A stretch of DNA of 25,740 nucleotides from Didymodactylos carnosus (Eukaryota; Rotifera; Eurotatoria; Philodinida; Philodinidae): NCBI GenBank assembly GCA_905250885.1, contig CAJNOQ010002188.1:1-25740 (forward strand), read 5' to 3'. This document shows positions 19,881 through 25,740 of this stretch, piece by piece; the first letter of the stretch is position 1, and each line of letters begins with the position of its first letter. A program made the translations under genes and the position numbers. The notes under the pieces are model-generated. The model had not been told where the DNA came from. It saw only the letters and a list, made by a program, of their open reading frames with translations, and searched no databases.

Positions 19881-20506
19881 ATGTTGTAAGATGTCGTTAT
19901 AGTAGAGTCCAGTATAAGTATGAATGACCGGTAGACCGAAAAGCATTGAGAAAAATCATGCGAAAGAAAATTGAAAAAAGAGGCACGAAACTAGCAGAAT
20001 GACGTTGAAAACGGGTAAGTTTCTCAAAACATTTTGATTGACGAGATATCTTCACTCAAGCCAACGCTTTACAGGAAAAAAATAAAGTTCATCTTTTTCC
20101 TGTAAACCCTTCCTGCAAAGATTCAGAATAAAGAGTTGTATGGTCAAAGAAGATAAAAAACAATGAGTATTTTCCTGTGCGAATTATTTATACCCCAATA
20201 GTTAAAAATGTATACAGATGATGTACGATATAGAAATTACAAAATATTATAGACAGAATATGTACACTAAGTGTAATTTGTTAATTTAGAAGAGAATGAG
20301 CTAGCTATAAGAGAAGTATAACTAGATTAAGTAATCATATGAATTTCACGCTTATATAGATATAGTTATAGATTTAACAGAGAAGGCAGTAAGACACGAG
20401 TGAAGTTTATATGTTCATAGAATTGTGCATATAACAAGACAGCACTCACTATGAAATTATCTTTTATTCAACGTTACAACCTAAAGTAAAATGAACTAGA
20501 ATGTGG
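19881..20506. other. Intergenic stretch, nothing recognised
   Basis: AT-rich sequence without a supported gene, RNA or long repeat. Confidence 0.4.
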
Positions 20507-20545
20507 TTAACCCTTTGAGTCCAAATGACGTATATATACTTCATG
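20507..20545. mobile_element. piggyBac-like terminus (fragment)
   Basis: TTAACCCTTTGAGTCC matches the usual TTAA target plus CCCTTTG start of piggyBac-type elements, followed by AAATGACGTATATATAC. No matching right end (GGGTTAA) was found within the next kilobase, so this is either a solo end or a truncated miniature copy. Confidence 0.45.
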
Positions 20546-20816
20546 GTATTTCGATAAATGATTGAATTTTTTGGGCTGTAAAGCACTGGGCATCGTCATT
20601 CTAAATTTGTGTAATTAAATTTAATTTCTAAAATTGAAGTAAAATTCATACATTTTACTAACTTTATTCTGTGATATTGAGATCTCTATATCATAAAAAC
20701 TAAAACAGACCTTTTTCAAAAAATAGCTTGACATAGAGTACAACTTGTGTACTTCAGATTGTCATAAAAACTGGAGAAGGGTACCTTCAAATGAAAATCC
20801 ACCGTGGAGAATCCGA

Positions 20817-21425
20817 GTAGAGACCCGCTCGGATTAAGAACATCTGAACCCGAACCCGACCCGACCCGATGAAAACAATCTCACCAGAAAACTGTGTTTG
20901 AGAAAGAATATAGACTTGCCTTGTTAGACAAAAGTTTTTCGGTGCATATTGTAGAATCTCGTAGTTCAAAAAAAAATTTTTGAACGACGTCTGATTGGTC
21001 ATTTTGTCTAAAAGGTTAATCTATCGAAAATTCCTCAGTACACTTTGTCAACAGATTATCTTAATCCTTTTTCTCATTGGTCAGTCAGTATCATCTAATA
21101 CTAAGATAGCAAGTAGAGAGCATTATAGTAAAGTCTTCTGTGTACGGGTGTTTAAAACGGTACATTGAAAAAAAGCAGTAAGGGATGTATTGCCATTGAT
21201 TTCAGTGCAGGAAGCACTTATGTGCAAAGAAAGCAATCATTAATCGACTTAGTGAATACAGTTATTCCGAAACAAGTCTTTCAACTGGAAATTCCAGTAG
21301 AGATAACTGTCAACCAGTAATACAAAGCTAAAAATATTATTTATATTTTAACTTGCGTCGCCAGATATTCAACCCGAACCCCACCCGCCGACCCTAGGAT
21401 CGGGTCGGGTTGCAGGTCTCTATTG
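20817..21425. mobile_element. hAT-like MITE with ACCCG repeats
   Basis: The left tip TAGAGACCCGC is answered by GCAGGTCTCTA at the right. Inside each tip lie runs of ACCCG: AACCCGAACCCGACCCGACC near 20848 and the inverse GGGTCGGGTTGC near 21404. Both ends also carry ACCCGAACC in direct orientation. The 8-bp flanks do not match well, so the target duplication is unproven. The minus-strand frame at 20787-21002 is not a gene. Confidence 0.6.
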
Positions 21426-21729
21426 GATACAAGTATATAGTTTACTTTTAAAACAAACTAGACATTAAGCCTCAAAGATTTTACCCCATGTCCCCATTTT
21501 CACTGTGATCATTTGCTAGAACTGTCGAACAGCGAAAAATCTTTAATCAGTAGGATTTTTGATAAGATCGAATGTATGGTGTATTATAAAACTTTATGAG
21601 AGAAGAGTTTTCCTTAAACAAAAATTAACTGATGCGTTAAAAATATTCTACCGAAACAAATGTATGGAATAGTCGCTAGTTCTGTACGATTCAACGTGTC
21701 ACAAAAATGCAGACGACGCTTAAAAGAAC

Positions 21730-21761
21730 AAGAAATAGATCTTTCATATACTACAAGAATA
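21730..21761 (+). repeat. 32-bp exact direct repeat, copy 1
   Basis: The block beginning AAGAAATAGATCTTTCATAT is identical to 22088-22119. Flanks differ on both sides, so the two copies mark ends of a small duplication or gene conversion about 360 bp apart. Confidence 0.85.
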
Positions 21762-22087
21762 AAATCTCAACAAACACGTCTTAGAAAATGAAGCTTTTGC
21801 GATACCATAAAGTGCAAATATCCGGTATAAGCAAGTCGTATTTATTGGACATTTATTATGATATTTATTATATTCTATTTTTCTCTATGCGGTTATATTT
21901 CCTGTTCGACTATGTTGACGAGCCATTGTCTTTTATGTTTAATTGTTCATTTTTTAACACTTGTTCAAACAACAGCTGAAAGACTGACTATTAAAATAAA
22001 CGAAACTAACGAAAAAAACGTCCACTGATATGTCGTACAGATGATCGCCATATTTTCATTGAAGAAGAAACATACATTCTTCAAAAA

Positions 22088-22119
22088 AAGAAATAGATCT
22101 TTCATATACTACAAGAATA
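22088..22119 (+). repeat. 32-bp exact direct repeat, copy 2
   Basis: Second copy of the repeat at 21730-21761; both lie in reading frames that give EIDLSYTTRI. Confidence 0.85.
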
Positions 22120-22213
22120 TATCACTTAATTCAAAATTCTATTTCACCTTGTTCGATTATAGCATTCGATGTAGCATTTCAATTCTGAATATAGAGTTCA
22201 AAAAATTGTCTTG

Positions 22214-23163
22214 TCTACTATTCCACCGGTTTAAAGTGTCATTCATTTAACGATGATACGTATTAAAAACTGTTTTATTAATTAGAAAAGATTTTCTATT
22301 CTATTTTTCCTTTAAATCGAAGAATCATCATCCAGATGCAAAAATCTCAATGTATGTAGAAATTACAAGTCTAAAAGCATATTAATTATTGACTACTTTA
22401 CCTGATTTTTTGTCCAAGAATTGCATTATTTTCAAGTATAGAATCTAAGTAGATACTAATTTTTTTCTATTCAATAATACAAAATGTGTGTGCATATTTT
22501 CTTTTTCTAAAAATATTTTGTGTTTATATTTAATACAAATATCAATCACAAAAGCGTTTTTCTCATACTTTCTCTCTCTGTCTCTCCCTCTCTCTCTCTC
22601 TCTCGAATTGTTAAGAGCATACAAAATCCTCGAAGATGTTAAACGTTGTTTATGATGAAACTTATTTGTTTCATTATATAGCAAGTGATACGATTATACT
22701 TCTGATAATAATTAATAACTAATAAATGTTCTCTTATAGTCGCCCGAAAAACAAATAAGTGAATATTTTTGACTTACAGGGAAAAAAAGATTTAATTTGG
22801 CCATAGAGCTGTTTGACCTTATCCACTTGACAAATATATGTATATACAAAAGATTGAAGAGAATAGAACCTGGAGAACAAAAAACAAGTACATCAAATAG
22901 TGGCACGAGGAATTAAGTCATGATATTTCAAAAATGACGTTAAAGAAAGACCTGGTTCATTGATAGACATTGTCATAAACTGGATAACCTTCCTATAAGT
23001 TAGTGAACATCGTGTATTGAGAACAATTACTTACTAAAACGTAGAAAATTCAAGAAAAATCTTTACTTTATTTAGCAGCAAGATACAGTAAGAAAAACTA
23101 AAATAATTCAACAATAAAAAGATTTTGACTGACAATAATAAAAGAAAGAATTACATATTCTTA
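22214..23163. other. Intergenic stretch with CT microsatellite
   Basis: AT-rich and without a supported gene. A TCTC-rich microsatellite occupies about 22567-22606; the minus-strand frame across it (RERERGRD) is only the repeat translated. Confidence 0.5.
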
Positions 23164-23420
23164 AGGGTATCCCACCCCTCTTTTTTCATCTTATTGCCAA
23201 ATGTGGAGCACATGTCTGATTGAGCTCAAATGTATAGCCGTGATAGAACATCGAAAAAGGAAATCGACATATTTTTGTCCAGAATTTTCTGAGATGTTCT
23301 TATATGAGTTTTCTGGGTAAACTCCAGGTTTCAAGAAAAATTATTATGTCGCTGTAGATTTTAATGGGAAAATTTTTGAAGTGTAGCTAAAAGATAGAGC
23401 GAAGTCACGGTTACATAACA
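23164..23420. repeat. Half copy of the CCCCCTC foldback family
   Basis: From TTAAGGGTATCCCACCCCTC onward this matches one arm of the 15470-16104 element. Shared blocks are TGATAGAACATCGAAAAAGG, CATATTTTTGTCCAGAATTT and GAGTTTTCTGGGTAAACTCC. The second arm is missing. It lies just beyond the broken 3' side of the helicase pseudogene. Confidence 0.65.
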
Positions 23421-24205
23421 GCTGTTTCAGGTTTTCTTACTTTCAAAACATTAACACAACAAACCGTTTTTGAGTTTACGAAGTTTTCATTTTTGTTGCC
23501 TTTCGTCTAATTTGCGTAGTCATCTTGATTGAAGTTCTGAAATTAAAGTTTAAGTATGATTTTGTAGAGAATTTTACGGTGGTTCTATTCAAAAAGAGTT
23601 TGCTGTAGGAGACCTAAGGACCAGGAGTTAGAGCAAAAATACCGAGACCGATGTTAAAACAGAACTATGTTTACCTGAATTAAAATCTAATTTGGCTGTT
23701 GCAAGAGCAACTTGTTCACAATCTTTTTTACTAAAACTAAACACGATAACGCGAGCTAAATTTCGTTTTAAAATCATTTTGACTATTTTAAAATAATTTG
23801 TGTCATCTAAACATGAAGCTCCAGTGCATAATACTGACAACTTTTACGGTCAACAATGTATTACTTTTAAAACCACCGCGCTTTGTCTGTTTATCCTCAC
23901 GAAATTTGCCTTAAAATGAGAATAAATATCATATTCATGACACTATTTCCATATTATTTTGTAGGAACGACAATACATACCGTTTCATCAACCATCGAAT
24001 GTAATCGTTCAGCGCCGGCGGAAAAAATATAATGATGTAATGGTACTGGACGCATATCAGCATAGATAAGATGACACGGCTAGAAAATAAAAGAACTAAC
24101 AGTATTATTTTATCAAAGGAATTACAGAAGTAGAATACTTGATTATGAAGATCCATTCGACAAATTGTCTTACATTTAGTACTGTTGTTGATAGTCATAC
24201 GTAAT

Positions 24206-24292
24206 GGACATTGTTCGGGAATAATATGACTGTTTCTTCTCATATAACACCACAGTCTTAAGAAAAAGCACAACAGTATTCAAAATGATAAT
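24206..24292. repeat. 87-bp direct duplication, copy 1
   Basis: Matches 24480-24566 with a single difference (TTCGGGAA versus TTCGAGAA). It contains the end of an intron and the start of the third helicase exon relic. This copy is attached to the rest of that exon. Confidence 0.9.
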
Positions 24293-24479
24293 CCTTTCTT
24301 CTTTCTTCTTTCTTTCTTTTTATTTTGGTAACATACCATGGTACATAATAAAAGTTCAGACATAAGAATGACTTGCAACAGAAAAAATAAATATGGAATT
24401 CAAGGTTTCTGCCTATCATGACCAACAACTAAAAATAGCGAGAGAAATGTTTTTCACACTAATTTTTGGGGCAAGATGA

Positions 24480-24566
24480 GGACATTGTTCGAGAATAATA
24501 TGACTGTTTCTTCTCATATAACACCACAGTCTTAAGAAAAAGCACAACAGTATTCAAAATGATAAT
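24480..24566. repeat. 87-bp direct duplication, copy 2
   Basis: Second copy, truncated inside the exon. The 187 bp between the copies (24293-24479) begin with a CTTT-rich run and match nothing else in the window that I noticed. Confidence 0.9.
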
Positions 24567-24901
24567 TAGAGCATGCAGCAATCTACCTTTATCTCTCAAA
24601 TAATAGATCTCGTCGAATATAACCCATGCTGCTTCTCGTGTTATTTCTGATGCATGGTAATATACATCGTAAACCTGTAAACGAAAACACGTTAAATGAG
24701 GCCAATTCATATCCTATCGAAACGAGTAAAAAGTCCATACTTCAGTTGTCATAATAAGACAAGATACAGATGACTTTATTGTCACATCGCCAGTCATTGA
24801 ACCAACACCTGTAAATTCTTCATGTAATTGACGAAATTTTTGTGACTTAAAGCTTCTGTCATTGTCGTATGTATAAGACGTTGTCGATCTCTCAGTGCCA
24901 T

Positions 24902-25652
24902 TGTAACAAGATATTTAAATCAAAGAAAAAGAAGTACATGAACAATACATAGCCGAAGTGAATATATACATCACAATATAGGTAAATACGCCTTTTTTGC
25001 TTTGATCTTTTGGTTGTATGTGCTCACCAACTTTTTTTTGCAAAAATGAGACTTGCTCTCCGTAAGTTAAATACGTTTAGATTAATCTAGTCACAGAAAT
25101 TATTTTAATTTATTTGTCAAATTTTTATGCTGTCGATCAAGACCTTAGGGAACGTTTCAAAATGTGTTCCGGTCGGTCAGTCGCTATTCCTCTATTCCGC
25201 CCTTCCTCTATTCCGCCCTTCCTCTATTCCCCAATTATTCCTCTATTATAGAATTTAAATTCTAATTTATTGTATTTTATTTTGTATAATTCGGTTTCTT
25301 TGATTGCATTGTTGATACATACATCAGCATATATATACTTCCAATGTGTTCGTTTTTTTAGTTAGCAGACATATTTATAAGAGCAGACATTTTTCTGCCT
25401 AAAGAATAAAATCAGAAAGGAACAAATTTTATATTTTCATCAAATGTTCATCTTTTTTATATTCAACGAGGCGAGTGCTCACTGTAAACTTATTTCGTGT
25501 CACACTTCGCGAACTAACATTACACTAATTAGAATAGACCCATTTCCATCTTTTATACTAGTTTAAAGTGCACGAGTTGTACACTATGCTGGTCTATTTT
25601 TTAGAAAAGGATTCCTTTTAGTCTTTGAGAAATATGACTGTGAATATGGTTA
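24902..25652. other. Intergenic stretch with a short tandem repeat
   Basis: No gene is supported. About 25195-25245 holds roughly three copies of a 16-bp unit, TTCCTCTATTCCGCCC. GAATAGACC near 25533 and GGTCTATT near 25591 form a small inverted pair. The Walker A exon expected upstream of the helicase relic is not here. Confidence 0.5.
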
Positions 25653-25740
25653 ATTATTGTTTAAAAAAGCAAGTTTTTCCGTGCGCGACTTCCAGAGACT
25701 TGTTTTGTTTGTCTCGAAACTTGCTTTTTTAAACAATAAT
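25653..25740. mobile_element. Short perfect-arm hairpin at window edge
   Basis: ATTATTGTTTAAAAAAGCAA (from 25653) and its 24-bp full complement at 25717-25740 enclose about 40 bp, which contain GTGCGCGAC and a smaller AGAGAC/GTCTC pair. The arms are identical over 24 bp. The right boundary coincides with the window end, so the true arms may be longer; a small foldback element is the likeliest explanation. Confidence 0.6.

Larger units (their letters stand above)
21594..22213 (+). pseudogene. Decayed, partly duplicated gene of unknown family
   Basis: Several pieces with coding-type codon use lie close together in different frames. First comes ERRVFLKQKLTDALKIFYRN at about 21598, then an ORF at 21660-21791 (MYGIVASSVRFNVSQKCRRR, then LKEQEIDLSYTTRI). 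An ORF at 21858-22028 follows with a strongly hydrophobic start (MIFIIFYFSLCG) and ends TIKINETNEKNVH. Frame-shifted to it is ICRTDDRHIFIEEETYIL (about 22028-22090), and then EIDLSYTTRIYHLIQNS with ISPCSIIAFDVAFQF (to about 22192). EIDLSYTTRI occurs twice because of a 32-bp direct repeat. A secreted or membrane-anchored ancestor is possible. Unspliced introns could explain part of the frame changes. Confidence 0.35.
23675..24901 (-). pseudogene. Mtr4/Ski2-like RNA helicase pseudogene
   Basis: Exon relics on the minus strand: 24741-24901 (ALRDRQRLIHTTMTEALSH, then FRQLHEEFTGVGSMTGDVT and CLIMTTE); 24587-24674 (REAAWVIFDEIYYLRDK); 24139-24256 (EETVILFPNNVHYV, VRQFVEWI); 23981-24079 (PCHLIYADMRPVPLHHYIF, then SAGAERLHSMVDE); 23675-23909 (FKIVKMILKRN, VIVFSFSKKDCEQ, AKLDFN). 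The order matches Mtr4/Ski2 proteins, nuclear exosome helicases. Introns of 59-71 bp remain recognisable. Damage: a one-base loss after ALSH (about 24840), TGA at the GVVW Trp and before LSTT in the third piece, lost frame at EWI/LHNQ, and a frameshift before LSVLCTG (about 23836). DEIH has become DEIY and SAT has become STT. No Walker A exon lies upstream and the C-terminal half is absent. An 87-bp duplication splits the second intron and third exon. It cannot encode a helicase. Confidence 0.85.

Noticed and set aside
22445-22684. Frame with RERERGRDRERK
   Set aside because: Translation of the CT microsatellite.
24139-24256. TGA at a Trp position as a sign of a TGA=Trp genetic code
   Set aside because: Trp is encoded by TGG throughout the intact genes and the SERINC gene ends in TGA; the TGA codons are decay.

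Overview
This is nuclear DNA of an AT-rich eukaryote with small introns (mostly about 40-70 bp, GT-AG), the standard genetic code and many short non-autonomous DNA transposons. The gene families (von Willebrand A, BTB/T1-TLDc, SERINC, Mtr4-type helicase) point to an animal. The tiny introns, the von Willebrand A family and the dense foldback elements suggest a bdelloid rotifer; this is an inference, because no marker gene fixes the species. No bacterial operon, CRISPR array, rRNA, tRNA, retrovirus or Polinton was seen.

Layout. 1-77: a 15-bp tandem repeat at the window edge. 219-475: degenerate GGAATCC minisatellite, followed by an imperfect inverted-repeat element (489-1525). 1621-4758 (+): a seven-exon von Willebrand A gene whose fourth intron is swollen by a 597-bp palindromic element with TTA flanks. 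4759-7001: mostly featureless, with fragments of repeats seen elsewhere. 7010-7744: a hAT-like miniature element with a second one nested inside; it interrupts a short coding-like exon on the minus strand. 9594-10240: a ~118-bp higher-order array of GGAATTCC motifs, followed by a second copy of the 489-1525 repeat family. 10709-11613, 12340-14450, 13798-14180 and 15470-16104: further foldback and inverted-repeat elements.

16397-17694 (+): a BTB/T1-TLDc gene with TATA box, 5'UTR intron, poly(A) signal and one apparent frameshift in the TLDc domain. 18356-19675 (-): an uninterrupted SERINC-family membrane protein with a short leader intron. 20507-21430: ends of piggyBac-like and hAT-like miniature elements. 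21594-22213 (+): a decayed, partly duplicated unknown gene. 23164-23420: a half copy of the 15470-16104 family. 23675-24901 (-): a clear pseudogene of an Mtr4/Ski2-like RNA helicase with broken frames, an altered DExH box and a partial internal duplication. 25653-25740: a hairpin cut by the window end.

The genes do not form a pathway. The window reads as a repeat-rich accessory region in which intact, damaged and dead genes lie between miniature transposons. No convincing new biological system was found. The most useful leads are the repeat families shared across the window and the decay of the helicase and BTB-TLDc genes.
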